NCBI RefSeq assembly: GCF_025152525.1
Contig: NZ_JALXXL010000006.1
Location: forward strand, 62,001-126,000
Source: Corynebacterium sp. p3-SID1056
Lineage (GTDB): Bacteria; Actinomycetota; Actinomycetes; Mycobacteriales; Mycobacteriaceae
DNA length: 64,000 nucleotides
Direction: 5' to 3'
Positions 8,608 to 18,207 of the stretch are shown here, piece after piece (position 1 is the stretch's first letter; the number at the start of each line of letters is the position of its first letter). The notes under the pieces were generated by a model. The model made no database searches, was not told the origin of the DNA, and saw only the letters and a list, made by a program, of their open reading frames with translations. A program made the translations under genes and the position numbers.

Positions 8608-9366
8608 ATGGGCATCTTTGACAATCGGGTCGCACTGGTGACGGGTGCAGGTTCCGGCATCGGCAAGGCTATCGCCGAGGACCTGGCCGCGCACGGCGCC
8701 AAGGTGGTGGCGAGTGACATCAACGTTGAGGCCGTCGAAAAGCTCGCTGCGCAGATTGCGGAGCGAGGTGGCGTCGCGAAGCCTTTCGCCCAGGATGCCT
8801 CGAGTAAGGAAGACAACGCCGCCGCGGTCGCATTCGCGGTGGAGCACTTCGGCGCGCTGCATCTCGCGGTGAACAATGCGGGCATCGGCGACCAGGTCCC
8901 GCTCGCCGAGAAGAAGCTCGAGGACTGGGATCGTTTGATCAACCTGAACCTCAACGGGGTGGCCTACGGCTGCCACTACCAGCTCATCCAGATGCTCGAC
9001 CAAGACGACGGCGTGCCGTGCGCAATCGTGAACATGTCCTCGATCCACGGATCCGTGGCCCGCAAGGGCGGCATCGCCGCCTACGCCGCCGCCAAGCACG
9101 GGGTGATCGGACTGACCAAATCTATCGCCGCCGACTACGCGGACAAAGGTATCCGCTGCACCTGCGTGGGCCCCGGCTACATCGACACCCCGCTGCTGGA
9201 GCGCCTGGGTGAAGAGAAGCGCCAGGAGCTGATGCACCGCCACCCGCAGGACCGACTTGGCAAACCCGAAGAGGTCGCCGCGCTGGTGCGCTTCCTGCTC
9301 AGCGACGAAGCCTCGTTCATCAACGGCTCCTACCACCTCGTCGACGGCGGCTACACCTCCATCTAG
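8608..9366 (+). CDS. Short-chain dehydrogenase/reductase
   Basis: 252 residues, classical SDR. The nucleotide-binding motif is TGAGSGIG (about 12-19), the NNAG motif (about 89-92) stabilises the core, and the active site is Ser in VNMSSIHG with YAAAK (about 159-163). D37 in VVASDIN suggests NAD(H) rather than NADP(H). The substrate cannot be told from the sequence. GGAAAGGA precedes the ATG. The gene is 11 nt upstream of a CrtI-like FAD oxidoreductase and probably cotranscribed with it, which hints at a lipid or isoprenoid substrate. Confidence 0.85.
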   Translation: MGIFDNRVALVTGAGSGIGKAIAEDLAAHGAKVVASDINVEAVEKLAAQIAERGGVAKPFAQDASSKEDNAAAVAFAVEHFGALHLAVNNAGIGDQVPLAEKKLEDWDRLINLNLNGVAYGCHYQLIQMLDQDDGVPCAIVNMSSIHGSVARKGGIAAYAAAKHGVIGLTKSIAADYADKGIRCTCVGPGYIDTPLLERLGEEKRQELMHRHPQDRLGKPEEVAALVRFLLSDEASFINGSYHLVDGGYTSI

Positions 9367-9377
9367 AAAGCGATCCT

Positions 9378-10931
9378 GTGTCCACTTCACCCCAACGCGC
9401 AGCCGTCATCGGCGCTGGTTTCGCTGGCCTCGCTACTGCTGCGCTGCTTGCCCGCGAGGGCTACGACGTCACAGTCATCGACCGCCTCGATGCTGTCGGC
9501 GGTCGCGCTGGCGAGGAAACCTTTGCGGGGTTTCGCTTCGACATGGGCCCGTCGTGGTACCTCATGCCGGATGCCTTTGACCACTTCTTTGCGCTCTTCG
9601 GCTACCGCACCGAGGAACTCCTGGACTTGGTACCGCTCGACCCCGCCTACCGCCTGTTCCCGCAGGGCCAGGCCCCAATCGAAGTACCCCGGGATCCGGC
9701 ACAGACCACGCAACTTTTCGAGTCGATCGAGCCCGGGGCCGGCGAAGCACTCACCGAGTATTTGGAGTCCGCGCAGCGCACCTACGACCTGGCGCTGCGG
9801 CACTTCCTCTACACCACCTTTTCTTCGCCTGCGGCGTTTCTCACCCCGGAGGTGCGCGCGGGCTACGCGGATTTAGCCAGATTCCTCACCACCCCGCTCG
9901 ACCGCTTCGTCGCCCGCCGTTTCCGCGATACGCGACTGCGCCAGATGCTCACCTACCCCGCCGTCTTCCTCTCCTCGCACCCCTCGAAGACCCCCGCGCT
10001 CTACCACCTGATGAGCCACACGGATCTCACCCAGGGCGTGCGCTACCCGCTCGGCGGCTTCGCTGCAGTGGTGGAGGCGGTCTACCGCATCGCCCGCGAG
10101 CAGGGCGTGCATTTCCGCATGGGCACTGAGGTCAGCGCGATCACCTTCGAGGGCTCGCGCGCCACCGGTGTGCAGGTGGGCACGGAGCAGTTGCTTTTCG
10201 ACGTCGTCGTGTCCGCCGCCGACCTCCACCACACCGAGACACGCCTGCTGCCGCCGGACAGGCGCACCTACGACGAGCCCTACTTCGGCAAGCGCGACCC
10301 CGGGGTCAGCGCAGTGCTCGTGCTGTGCGGGGTGCGTGGGAAACTCCCCCAGCTGGATCACCACAACTTGTTGTTTAGCCGCGAATGGGACACGGATTTC
10401 GACGCGGTCTTTGCCGGCCCTGTCACCGAGCGCCCACTCGGTGCCTCCCAGTCGATCTATGTGTCGAAGCCTTCCGCCACCGATCCGAGCACTGCCCCGG
10501 CGGGTGACGAGAACCTGTTCGTCCTCGTTCCGGCTCCGTCCTCGGCGGCGCTGGGGGCAGGCGATGCGTACGGCGAGGGGGCGTCGGCAAGCGTGCAAGC
10601 GATCGCCGATGCTGCCCTGGACCAGATCGCCCAGTGGTGCTACATCCCGGACCTTCACGAGCGCATCGTGGTGCGAAAGACAGTTGGGCCGGCCGATTTT
10701 GCCGCGCGCTACCACGCGTGGTCCGGCGGGGCGATCGGCCCGGCGCATACGCTGCGGCAATCGGCCTTTCTGCGCGGGCGCAACGCCTCCCGGAAGCTGG
10801 AGAATCTCTACTACGCCGGCGCGACAACGGTGCCCGGGGTGGGCGTGCCGATGTGCCTGATCAGCGCGGAAAACGTGCTCAAACGGTTGCGGGGTGACAG
10901 GAGTTCCGGCCCACTGCCAACCGATTTTTAA
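9378..10931 (+). CDS. CrtI-like FAD-dependent carotenoid/phytoene desaturase
   Basis: 517 residues. N-terminal FAD dinucleotide fold AAVIGAGFAGLATAALLARE, with the acceptor of the second strand in VIDRLDAVGGRAG, then FDMGPSWYLMPD, typical of phytoene desaturases. The C-terminal CrtI signature is YYAGATTVPGVGVPMCLIS. It is therefore a carotenoid desaturase-like oxidoreductase. No phytoene synthase, GGPP synthase or cyclase gene is in the window, so the substrate may be something else. GTG 9378 follows GAAAG. Likely operon with the upstream SDR. Confidence 0.85.
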   Translation: MSTSPQRAAVIGAGFAGLATAALLAREGYDVTVIDRLDAVGGRAGEETFAGFRFDMGPSWYLMPDAFDHFFALFGYRTEELLDLVPLDPAYRLFPQGQAPIEVPRDPAQTTQLFESIEPGAGEALTEYLESAQRTYDLALRHFLYTTFSSPAAFLTPEVRAGYADLARFLTTPLDRFVARRFRDTRLRQMLTYPAVFLSSHPSKTPALYHLMSHTDLTQGVRYPLGGFAAVVEAVYRIAREQGVHFRMGTEVSAITFEGSRATGVQVGTEQLLFDVVVSAADLHHTETRLLPPDRRTYDEPYFGKRDPGVSAVLVLCGVRGKLPQLDHHNLLFSREWDTDFDAVFAGPVTERPLGASQSIYVSKPSATDPSTAPAGDENLFVLVPAPSSAALGAGDAYGEGASASVQAIADAALDQIAQWCYIPDLHERIVVRKTVGPADFAARYHAWSGGAIGPAHTLRQSAFLRGRNASRKLENLYYAGATTVPGVGVPMCLISAENVLKRLRGDRSSGPLPTDF

Positions 10932-10945
10932 GTATGGTCGGGCCC

Positions 10946-11764
10946 ATGAAACGACACGCAGCAATTGCCGCAACGCTTGTGACCACTATCGGCCTGACCC
11001 TGGCCGGCTGCTCCGAGGACGATGCCCCTGTCGCCGAAGCACCTGAGTCTGCAGAGTCTGCAGAGTCCGCAGGAACTGCTGAATCGGCGGAAGCCTCCGC
11101 ACCGAAGGAGGACGACTCCGGCGAGGCCCCCACCGAGCACAGCAAGAAGGCCCAGGAGCTCATCGCCGCGTTCAAGGAGCACTACCCCGACGCCGAGGAG
11201 ACGGACCTCAACGAGCTGTACGCGCAGATGGAACAGGCCACCGAGGAGATGCCCGAAGAGCCAGACGTGAAGGTGGACCCGCCGGAGTGCGACTTCTCCG
11301 ATAAGACTGAGGAGCTGGATACGCTGGCCACCGATCGCTCCTTCGGCACGCTGGTCTCGACAACCGTGGGCGGCTCTGAACCTGCCGAGGACGATATGGG
11401 GATTCCCCCGATGGATGCGACCTCGATCGACCTAGTCATCCACGACTTCGCCGACGAGAAGGACGCCAAGACCTACCTCGAGGGCAGCGACCTGTACGAC
11501 GGCAAGTGCTCCGAGATCACCGTCACGAACGGCGAGGGCGAGGGCGCGTTTGAGGCCCACCAGACCTTCGAGAAGAACGACCTCTCCCTCGACGGCGCGG
11601 ACGATTCCTTCTCCAACAACGTGACCATGGATGGCGCGCTCAGCCAGAGCGGCGGCATGCTGTTTGCCCGCTTCGGCAGCACTGTGGTGACCATTTCTAC
11701 CTCTGGCCAGGACCCGGACGAGGCCCGCCAGGCGCTCGAAGAGACCGTTTCGGCCCTGAACTAG
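10946..11764 (+). CDS. Acidic secreted lipoprotein, PknH-sensor-like C-terminus
   Basis: 272 residues starting MKRHAAIAATLVTTIGL, with lipobox LAGC (about 19-22). A low-complexity acidic linker of repeated ESAESAES-type units (about 30-65) is followed by a domain of about 170 residues with two cysteines (PPECDFSDK and YDGKCSEIT). Its organisation resembles the extracellular sensor domain of mycobacterial PknH-type proteins; this is a weak structural impression. ATG 10946 is preferred over ATG 10934 because TATGGT (10933-10938) is an in-place -10 box 7 nt upstream. Confidence 0.75.
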   Translation: MKRHAAIAATLVTTIGLTLAGCSEDDAPVAEAPESAESAESAGTAESAEASAPKEDDSGEAPTEHSKKAQELIAAFKEHYPDAEETDLNELYAQMEQATEEMPEEPDVKVDPPECDFSDKTEELDTLATDRSFGTLVSTTVGGSEPAEDDMGIPPMDATSIDLVIHDFADEKDAKTYLEGSDLYDGKCSEITVTNGEGEGAFEAHQTFEKNDLSLDGADDSFSNNVTMDGALSQSGGMLFARFGSTVVTISTSGQDPDEARQALEETVSALN

Positions 11765-11778
11765 AAAAAGGGCAGATT

Positions 11779-11855
11779 TGGTGCCCCCAGTGGGACTCGA
11801 ACCCACACTGAATCGATTTTAAGTCGACTGCCTCTGCCGATTGGGCTATGGGGGC
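11779..11855 (-). tRNA. tRNA with Leu(UAA) anticodon, short variable arm
   Basis: The reverse strand folds into a complete cloverleaf: acceptor GCCCCCA/TGGGGGC, anticodon stem GTCGA/TCGAT with loop CTTAAAA (anticodon TAA), T arm GTGGG-TTCGAGT-CCCAC, discriminator A and an encoded CCA (11779-11781). The body is 74 nt. Between the anticodon and T stems there are only five bases (TCAGT), so the long variable arm expected of a bacterial tRNA-Leu is missing. By anticodon and A73 it is a Leu(UAA) tRNA. The left neighbour is a lipoprotein gene; to the right comes the restriction-modification system. Confidence 0.9.
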
Positions 11856-11945
11856 AACAGGCAAATATCGTACCCGCCCACACCGTCTCACCCCGAATCG
11901 GCACCGTGCGGCCCCCTGGGTAAGGTAGAAACACACCCAGCGGAA

Positions 11946-11965
11946 GAACAAGCGAATGATTGTTC
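11946..11965. repeat. Inverted repeat upstream of the restriction-modification genes
   Basis: GAACAA (11946-11951) and TTGTTC (11960-11965) form perfect 6-bp arms with an 8-bp spacer, about 80 nt before the methyltransferase start. It could be an operator. No controller (C) protein gene is present, so self-regulation by the methyltransferase or a host factor would have to be assumed. The rest of 11856-12045 has no gene; an AT-richer stretch at about 12005-12030 could hold the promoter. Confidence 0.35.
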
Positions 11966-12045
11966 GATTGAAGTGCTTCCAATGTTTGCGCCCGCATTAC
12001 ACTCATGCGTTAAAACAAACGGGTTAATACAAGGTAGGTTGCACG

Positions 12046-13071
12046 ATGAAGGAAAAGCTGACGTCAGTTGAGATTTGCGCAGGTGCCGGCGGTCAGGCAT
12101 TAGGCCTGGAACAGGCTGGATTCGACCACAGCGCTGTTGTAGAAATTGACAACCACGCGGTTGCAACGCTTCGCGCCAATCGTCCGGAATGGAATGTTAT
12201 CCACCAGGACGTCTTAGAGTTCGACATCTCCCCCTACACCGAAGATCTCGATCTTTTTGCTGGAGGTGTCCCCTGCCCTCCTTTTTCCATTGCCGGTAAG
12301 CAGCTCGGCCAGGACGACGAACGCGATCTTTTCCCACGTGCAATTGAGCTGATAGCCGAGGCCCACCCTAAAGCTGTAATGCTTGAAAACGTCAGGGGCT
12401 TGGCACAGCCCCGATTTGAGGCATATCGAAGCCAGCTCGTCAACCAACTTGCGGACTTGGGCTACCAATCGCATTGGGAACTAATCACCGCAGCTGACTA
12501 TTCGGTGCCCCAACTAAGACCACGCTTTATCCTCGTCGCGCTACAAGAAGAATACGCGGAGTACTTCGCTTGGCCCGAGCCGGTTGGCACCAGAACAACA
12601 GTGGGAGAAGCGCTTGAGCCGCTCATGGCCGAGAATGGCTGGCCTGGCGCAAAGGCCTGGGCAAAGCAAGCCAACAATATAGGCCCAACCCTCGTTGGCG
12701 GTTCGAAGAAGCATGGGGGCCCTGACGTTGGCCCGTCACGGGCCCGGGAAGCTTGGAAGAAGCTCGGCGTGCGTGGTACCAGTATCGCGGAAGAGTCCCC
12801 CACCGCCGATTTCCCAACAGATCTCCAAGAGGAGCTTCCTCGCCTGACTGTTAGGATGGGCGCAGTAATCCAGGGCTTCCCTTCGGAGTGGAAGTGGGAG
12901 GGCGGCAAAACCGCCGCCTGGAAGCAAGTAGGAAATGCATTCCCGCCACCGGTCGCACGAGCTATCGGTACTCGCATCGCCGCTGCATTGCGAAAAGAGC
13001 CCCTAGCCCAGCTCGCTCCCGCGACTCCGATTATCCCCGACCTGCCGCTCTTGGAAGAACTCTCATCATGA
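12046..13071 (+). CDS. DNA (cytosine-5) methyltransferase of an R-M system
   Basis: 341 residues. C5-methyltransferase motifs occur in canonical order: I EICAGAGGQALGLEQAGF (8-25), IV with the catalytic Cys GGVPCPPFSIAGKQ (about 74-87), VI ENVRGL, VIII QLRPRFILVA and X QVGNAFPPPVARAIG. It is paired with an NgoMIV-family nuclease, so it probably methylates GCCGGC; specificity is inferred from the partner. Start ATG 12046, after AAGGTAGG. The stop overlaps the nuclease start as ATGA (13068-13071). The two genes look less GC-rich than their surroundings, which suggests acquisition. Confidence 0.93.
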   Translation: MKEKLTSVEICAGAGGQALGLEQAGFDHSAVVEIDNHAVATLRANRPEWNVIHQDVLEFDISPYTEDLDLFAGGVPCPPFSIAGKQLGQDDERDLFPRAIELIAEAHPKAVMLENVRGLAQPRFEAYRSQLVNQLADLGYQSHWELITAADYSVPQLRPRFILVALQEEYAEYFAWPEPVGTRTTVGEALEPLMAENGWPGAKAWAKQANNIGPTLVGGSKKHGGPDVGPSRAREAWKKLGVRGTSIAEESPTADFPTDLQEELPRLTVRMGAVIQGFPSEWKWEGGKTAAWKQVGNAFPPPVARAIGTRIAAALRKEPLAQLAPATPIIPDLPLLEELSS

Positions 13072-13952
13072 CAATGCACCCTGCGCTCATCACCGCTGCG
13101 CGGCAGAACCTCCACCGGGAGCTAATCGATAGCGGAACGTTGACCATTACGGAAACGAACCTTGGCCGGGTAGCTTCAAATGCTGATCGGAGCCAAGCAA
13201 CCTCCCGCCGACTCGCTTTGCACGTCGCCGAGCAGCTTCATGCGCATACTGCGGTAAAAAGCGCTGGCCAAACCGCCGGTGCAGGATTCGAACGCATCGT
13301 CGCCGATTTCTTGCGGGCTACGTTTCCGAAGATGCAATCTGCTCGTCCAGGGGATTGGACAATCCTTAACGTAGGTAGCTCTCGGCGAAAAGATCACCTC
13401 TCCGCGTATGAGCCTTACACACATCTGGCCGACCTCGCCGAAGCGATTCGTCTAAACCCCGAAATCGGTGCCTCGCTTGGCAATAACTACGTCATTTCCC
13501 CGGACATCCTCGTCCTGCGGGAGGCCTTACCCGACAGCACCTTGAATCAAGACCTCAAGGTAGTTGATGACCACTCAGGTTTGCTTTCCCCAGTGCGTGC
13601 TGCAAACCGCAATTCTCCAACCCAGCACGTTCACGCGGTTATTTCCTGCAAGTGGACAATGCGCAGCGACCGATCCCAAAATACACGCGCGGAAGCACTA
13701 AATCTCATCCGCAACAGGAAAGGACGATCCCCGCACATCATCGCTGTCACAAACGAACCCACGATGAGCAGAATCGCTAGCCTTGCCCTCGGCACCGGCG
13801 ACATTGACATGGTGTACCACGTCGCGCTCAATGAGCTGATGCTCGCAATCGAGGATGAAGGCAGCGATGATGCGAAGGAGCTCCTCGAGACACTGGTACA
13901 TGGCAACCGATTGCGAGATATCGGTGACCTCCCGCTCGACCTATCGGTCTAA
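13068..13952 (+). CDS. NgoMIV-family type II restriction endonuclease
   Basis: 294 residues, close in length to NgoMIV (286) and alignable from end to end by eye. Shared blocks are VASNADRSQATSRR, QTAGAGFE, RPGDWTILNVGS, SPDILVLRE (catalytic Asp), SCKWTMRSDRSQNTRAE (catalytic Lys in CK) and RNRKGRSPHI. The C-terminus is DIGDLPLDLSV, against DISDLPLDLAV in NgoMIV. NgoMIV cuts G^CCGGC as a tetramer; the same site is predicted here. Catalytic residues all appear intact. Translationally coupled to the methyltransferase. The family belongs to the PD-(D/E)XK nucleases. Confidence 0.93.
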   Translation: MTMHPALITAARQNLHRELIDSGTLTITETNLGRVASNADRSQATSRRLALHVAEQLHAHTAVKSAGQTAGAGFERIVADFLRATFPKMQSARPGDWTILNVGSSRRKDHLSAYEPYTHLADLAEAIRLNPEIGASLGNNYVISPDILVLREALPDSTLNQDLKVVDDHSGLLSPVRAANRNSPTQHVHAVISCKWTMRSDRSQNTRAEALNLIRNRKGRSPHIIAVTNEPTMSRIASLALGTGDIDMVYHVALNELMLAIEDEGSDDAKELLETLVHGNRLRDIGDLPLDLSV

Positions 13953-13966
13953 CTATCTGTACCCCA

Positions 13967-14587
13967 ATGCCCCGCCAATGGCTCTTCCTTCTGCCCTGCG
14001 CCCTCGGCGCGCTCGGGCTCTTCCTCGCCCGCCGCGCAGGCGACGGCTCCCCCGGTTTCTTCGCCGCCACGCTCGCTACCGCCGCACTCTACGGTCTCGC
14101 CTGGTGGGTGTGGGGAAATCCTTCGGCGCTTTCCGGGCCGCGCAAGCTTCACGACGTCGCGCTCGGGGTCGTATCCGGCCTCGCGCTCGCCCTCGTGTTC
14201 TTCCTCGGCGCACTCGTCGTCGCTTTTATCCCGTTTCTGGCCGAACCCGCAACCGAGCTGCTCGCCACCACGCAGAAGGGTGGGCTTGTGCCCACCCTTG
14301 CCGTGCTCGTGCTCAACGGGGTTGGCGAGGAGCTGGTCTACCGCGACATGGTGCCGCGCCAACTCAGGGCTATGGGTATTCACGCCACGGGTATTTTCTC
14401 CACGCTGCTCTACACACTGATCACCGTTGCGATGGGCGTGCCGCTCCTACTCGTCGGCGCGTGCGTGTTGGGCGCGCTGGCTTTCGTGCTCGCCACGCGC
14501 ACCGGCAGGTGCCTCGCCCCAATCGCCGCGCACCTGACGTGGAGTACCTCCATGGCTCTGGTGCTGCCGCTGCTGCTTACTCGCTAA
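13967..14587 (+). CDS. CPBP family intramembrane protease
   Basis: 206 residues with about six hydrophobic helices. The glutamic protease signature EEXXXR is present as GEELVYRDMVPRQL (about 123-136), and a second conserved His occurs in AAHLTWS near the C-terminus. In bacteria such CAAX-protease-like enzymes (Abi family) serve in peptide maturation or bacteriocin self-protection; the substrate here is unknown. It begins 14 nt after the restriction gene and its end overlaps the convergent mfd stop by 11 nt. It is more GC-rich than the R-M genes, so it is probably resident DNA. Confidence 0.8.
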   Translation: MPRQWLFLLPCALGALGLFLARRAGDGSPGFFAATLATAALYGLAWWVWGNPSALSGPRKLHDVALGVVSGLALALVFFLGALVVAFIPFLAEPATELLATTQKGGLVPTLAVLVLNGVGEELVYRDMVPRQLRAMGIHATGIFSTLLYTLITVAMGVPLLLVGACVLGALAFVLATRTGRCLAPIAAHLTWSTSMALVLPLLLTR

Positions 14588-17500
14588 CCGAGATCACTTT
14601 CTTCTTTTTCTTCTCCTTCTGCTTCACCCCGTTCACGTCGATGGTGTCGACGTCGAACATGGCAGAGATGAAGTCGGCCACCCACTGCACGAGTTCGATG
14701 TCGCGCAGGTTCGGGCTGTTGATCGCCTTCGACTCGCGCGGCATGGGCACCTGCAGCGTCTTCGCGGCGGCGCGGTAGTTCGCCCCGGAATACAGGCGCT
14801 TGAGTCGCACCTGCTTGGAATCCGGCAGCTCGACGGGGTGGAACTTGATGCGCGTACCCTGCACCAAGATGTCTGCAATGCCGGCCTTGCGCGCCTGGTG
14901 GCGCAGCCGTGCCACGGCCATCAGGCGGTCGACCTCCACCGGCATGGGACCGAAACGATCCACCATTTCCTCTGCCACGCGGCGCAGGTCGTCTTCCTCG
15001 CGCGCCTCGGCGAGCTTGCGGTAGATCTCCAGGCGCAGGCGCTCGGCGTTGACGTAGGTTTCGGGGATGTGGGCGTCGACAGGCAGATCCACCCGGATCT
15101 CCTTCGGCCCCTGGTCAGTGCCGTCGATGGGCCCGCCGTCCAACATGGTCTTGAAGGTTTCGACGGCCTCGCCGACCAGGCGGACGTACATGTCAAAGCC
15201 CACGCCGGCGATGTGGCCGGACTGCTCGGCACCAAGCACGTTGCCGGCACCGCGCATTTCCAGGTCCTTCTGCGCGACCGCGATACCCGCGCCCAGGTCG
15301 TTGTTCTGGGCGATGGTGGCCAGGCGGTCGTAGGAGGTTTCGGTGAGCGTCTTTTCCTTCGGGTACAGGAAGTAGGCGTAGCCGCGCTCGCGAGAGCGCC
15401 CCACGCGGCCGCGCAGCTGGTGCAACTGGCTTAGGCCCATGTTCTGGGCGTTTTCCACAATGAGTGTGTTCGCGTTCGCGATGTCCAGGCCGGTTTCCAC
15501 GATCGTGGTACACACGAGCACGTCGTACTCACGGTCCCAGAACCCCTGCACGGTCTGCTCGAGCACCTGCTCGCTCATTTGTCCGTGTGCGACCACCACG
15601 CGTGCCTCGGGCACAAGCTCGCGCAATGCGCGCGCCGTTTTCTCAATGTCGGAGACCTTGTTGTGGATGTAGAAGACCTGCCCGTCGCGCAGCAGCTCAC
15701 GACGAATCGCCGCCGCCACCTGCTTGTCCTCCTGCGGCCCCACATAGGTCAGCACCGGGTGGCGGTCCTCGGGTGGGGTGGTAATCGAGGTCATCTCCCG
15801 GATCCCGGTCAGGCTCATTTCCAGGGTGCGCGGAATTGGCGTCGCGGTCATGGTGAGCACGTCCACGTGGCTCTTGAGCGCCTTGATGTGTTCCTTGTGC
15901 TCCACGCCGAAGCGCTGCTCCTCGTCCACGATGATCAGGCCGAGATCTTTCCAGTGCACGCCGGTGGCCAGCAGGCGGTGCGTGCCAATCACCACGTCGA
16001 CGGAGCCGTCCGCCAACCCCGCGGTGATTTCCTTGGCCTCCTTCGCGGAGGTGAAGCGGGACAGCTCGCGCACCGTCACGCCGAAGCCCTCCATCCGCTC
16101 GGCGAAGGTGGTGTAGTGCTGTTGGGCCAACAAGGTAGTCGGCACGAGCACGGCGACCTGCTTGCCGCCCTGCACCGCCTTGAATGCGGCGCGGACCGCT
16201 ACCTCCGTCTTGCCAAAGCCGACGTCACCGACGATGACGCGATCCATCGGTGTGGGCTTTTCCATGTCGTCTTTGACCGCCTCAATGGCAGCGAGCTGGT
16301 CTTCGGTTTCCACAAACGGGAAGGCGTCTTCCATCTCCTGCTGCCAAGGGGTATCCGGGGCAAAGGCGTGCCCCGGCGCGGCTTGGCGCTTGGCGTAGAG
16401 CTCGATGAGTTCGCCGGCGATCTCGCGCACGGCGGCGCGGGCCTTGCGCTTGGTGTTCTTCCAATCCGAACCGCCCATCTTGCTCAAGTGCGGCTCTTCT
16501 CCGCCGGTGTACTTGCTGAGCAGGTCGAGCGATTCCATGGGGACCCAGAGCTGGTCGCCGGGCTGGCCGCGCTTGGCCGCCTGGTACTCCAGCACGATGT
16601 ACTCGCGCCGCGAGTCCTCGTCCCCGGTCTTGATGGTGCGCTCGGCCATCTTCACGAACTTGCCGATGCCGTGCGTGTCATGCACGACGTAATCGCCCGG
16701 GGACAACGCCAATGGATCCACGCGGTTGCGACGCCGCGGGGCGCGCCGCTTCGCCCCAGCGATGTCGCCGACGCGGTTGCCGGTGAGGTCAGTCTCCGTG
16801 ACCACCACGAGGTTGGGCCCGGGAATAACCACGCCTGCGTGGCTCAGCGCCTGATAGAGGGTGACCGCACCCTCGACGGGCTCAAGACCGTCGGTGGCGA
16901 TGCGGGCAGACACACCATGCTCGCGCAGCCGCTCGGCGGTCCGCTCGATGGTGCCCTTGGCAGGTGCAACAAAGGCGACCTTGCCGTTATTGTGCTGCAC
17001 ATGCAGCTTCAACGTGGCGTAGAGCTGCTCGATCGCTTTCGGATCGCCCTTCGGTGCTGGCGCGGGTTCGAACTCCAGGGGAAGGGTCTCCGTGTCGTCT
17101 GCGGTGAACATGCCGGGAGGGGCAAACGTCCACCACGCGTTACCAGCGTTTCTTGCCGACACTTCCAGTGACTCGTAGGAGCGGAACGACGACGCAGAAA
17201 CATCGAGCCCCTCGACGGCGAGCGGGCCCTCGGCGCCCATGGCAGCGGCCTCCCAGCCGGCTTCGAGGAACTCGTGGTCGGTGGCTTCCAAATCCGCGAT
17301 CCGGGAGCGCACCTTCTCCGGCGAAGTCACCAGGCAGATGGAGCCGGAGGGCATGAGCTCGGGCAGCACCGAGTAGGGCTGATCGGTCAGCGCGGGGATG
17401 AGCGCCTCCATCCCGTCGGCGTGCATGCCTTCGGACACGCGGGTCAAAAGCTGCACCAGGGTGGGGTTGGAGGGGAACTTCCGGGCGAGAGCGTCGGCTT

Positions 17501-18203
17501 TTTCGGACACGGTGGCGTCGATAAGCAGCTGCCTGGCGGGAAAGATCTCGACGATCTCGGCCTCCTCGATGGTGCGCTGGTCCGCGACCGCGAAGCTGCG
17601 GATGTCGGTGACCTCATCGCCCCAGAACTCGATGCGCACGGGGTGCTCGGCGGTTGTGGGAAACACATCAATGATGCCGCCGCGGGTGGCAAAGTCCCCG
17701 CGTTTCGACACCATATCGACGTGCTCGTAAGCGTAGTGCGCAATCTGCTCGGTCAGCTGCTCGAAGTCGTACTCGTGGTCGCGCTCGACGCGAATCGGGG
17801 CGATCTTCGGCAGGACCGGCTGGCAGGCGGCGCGCGCGGCGGCGACAATCACCTGCGGCATCTCCCACAGCACCTTGGCGCGGCGACCAACCACGTCGGG
17901 CGCGGGCGACAGCCGCTCGTGCGGCAGCGTTTCGTAGGCCGGGAACTGCGCGACCTTGTCAGGCCCCAGCAGGGCTGCCAGCTCCGCGCTCAGATCCTCC
18001 GCCTCGTGGCCGGTGGCGGTGACAACCAACAGCGGCACCTCGCGCGCCAGCGCGCCGGCAGCCCAGGCACGCACCTGGTCGATCCCGGTCACGTGCAGCG
18101 TGTCCATCCCGATGTTGGCCACCAGCCCCTTGAGTTTGGGGTCCGTCAGGGCCATGGTGAGCAGCCCGCCTAGCGCAGGCGCCGAAGCAACAGTGCTTGC
18201 CAT
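14577..18203 (-). CDS. mfd: Transcription-repair coupling factor
   Basis: 1208 residues. Removes RNA polymerase stalled at lesions and recruits UvrA. It has an N-terminal UvrB-like region ([20 protein letters not shown]), an RNA polymerase-interacting region ([16 protein letters not shown]), and a superfamily 2 translocase with Walker [20 protein letters not shown] box [23 protein letters not shown], and motif [14 protein letters not shown] 18203 ([15 protein letters not shown]) follows AAGGAC and starts 4 nt after the tetR stop, so the two are one operon. The C-terminal tail is lysine-rich (KQKEKKKKK). Confidence 0.97.
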   Translation of the reverse strand: MASTVASAPALGGLLTMALTDPKLKGLVANIGMDTLHVTGIDQVRAWAAGALAREVPLLVVTATGHEAEDLSAELAALLGPDKVAQFPAYETLPHERLSPAPDVVGRRAKVLWEMPQVIVAAARAACQPVLPKIAPIRVERDHEYDFEQLTEQIAHYAYEHVDMVSKRGDFATRGGIIDVFPTTAEHPVRIEFWGDEVTDIRSFAVADQRTIEEAEIVEIFPARQLLIDATVSEKADALARKFPSNPTLVQLLTRVSEGMHADGMEALIPALTDQPYSVLPELMPSGSICLVTSPEKVRSRIADLEATDHEFLEAGWEAAAMGAEGPLAVEGLDVSASSFRSYESLEVSARNAGNAWWTFAPPGMFTADDTETLPLEFEPAPAPKGDPKAIEQLYATLKLHVQHNNGKVAFVAPAKGTIERTAERLREHGVSARIATDGLEPVEGAVTLYQALSHAGVVIPGPNLVVVTETDLTGNRVGDIAGAKRRAPRRRNRVDPLALSPGDYVVHDTHGIGKFVKMAERTIKTGDEDSRREYIVLEYQAAKRGQPGDQLWVPMESLDLLSKYTGGEEPHLSKMGGSDWKNTKRKARAAVREIAGELIELYAKRQAAPGHAFAPDTPWQQEMEDAFPFVETEDQLAAIEAVKDDMEKPTPMDRVIVGDVGFGKTEVAVRAAFKAVQGGKQVAVLVPTTLLAQQHYTTFAERMEGFGVTVRELSRFTSAKEAKEITAGLADGSVDVVIGTHRLLATGVHWKDLGLIIVDEEQRFGVEHKEHIKALKSHVDVLTMTATPIPRTLEMSLTGIREMTSITTPPEDRHPVLTYVGPQEDKQVAAAIRRELLRDGQVFYIHNKVSDIEKTARALRELVPEARVVVAHGQMSEQVLEQTVQGFWDREYDVLVCTTIVETGLDIANANTLIVENAQNMGLSQLHQLRGRVGRSRERGYAYFLYPKEKTLTETSYDRLATIAQNNDLGAGIAVAQKDLEMRGAGNVLGAEQSGHIAGVGFDMYVRLVGEAVETFKTMLDGGPIDGTDQGPKEIRVDLPVDAHIPETYVNAERLRLEIYRKLAEAREEDDLRRVAEEMVDRFGPMPVEVDRLMAVARLRHQARKAGIADILVQGTRIKFHPVELPDSKQVRLKRLYSGANYRAAAKTLQVPMPRESKAINSPNLRDIELVQWVADFISAMFDVDTIDVNGVKQKEKKKKKVISVSE

Positions 18204-18207
18204 GTAC

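Noticed and set aside
15579..17171. 530-codon frame antisense to mfd
   Set aside because: Arg/Val/His-rich composition typical of a complement of GC-rich coding sequence; mfd motifs are continuous on the minus strand.
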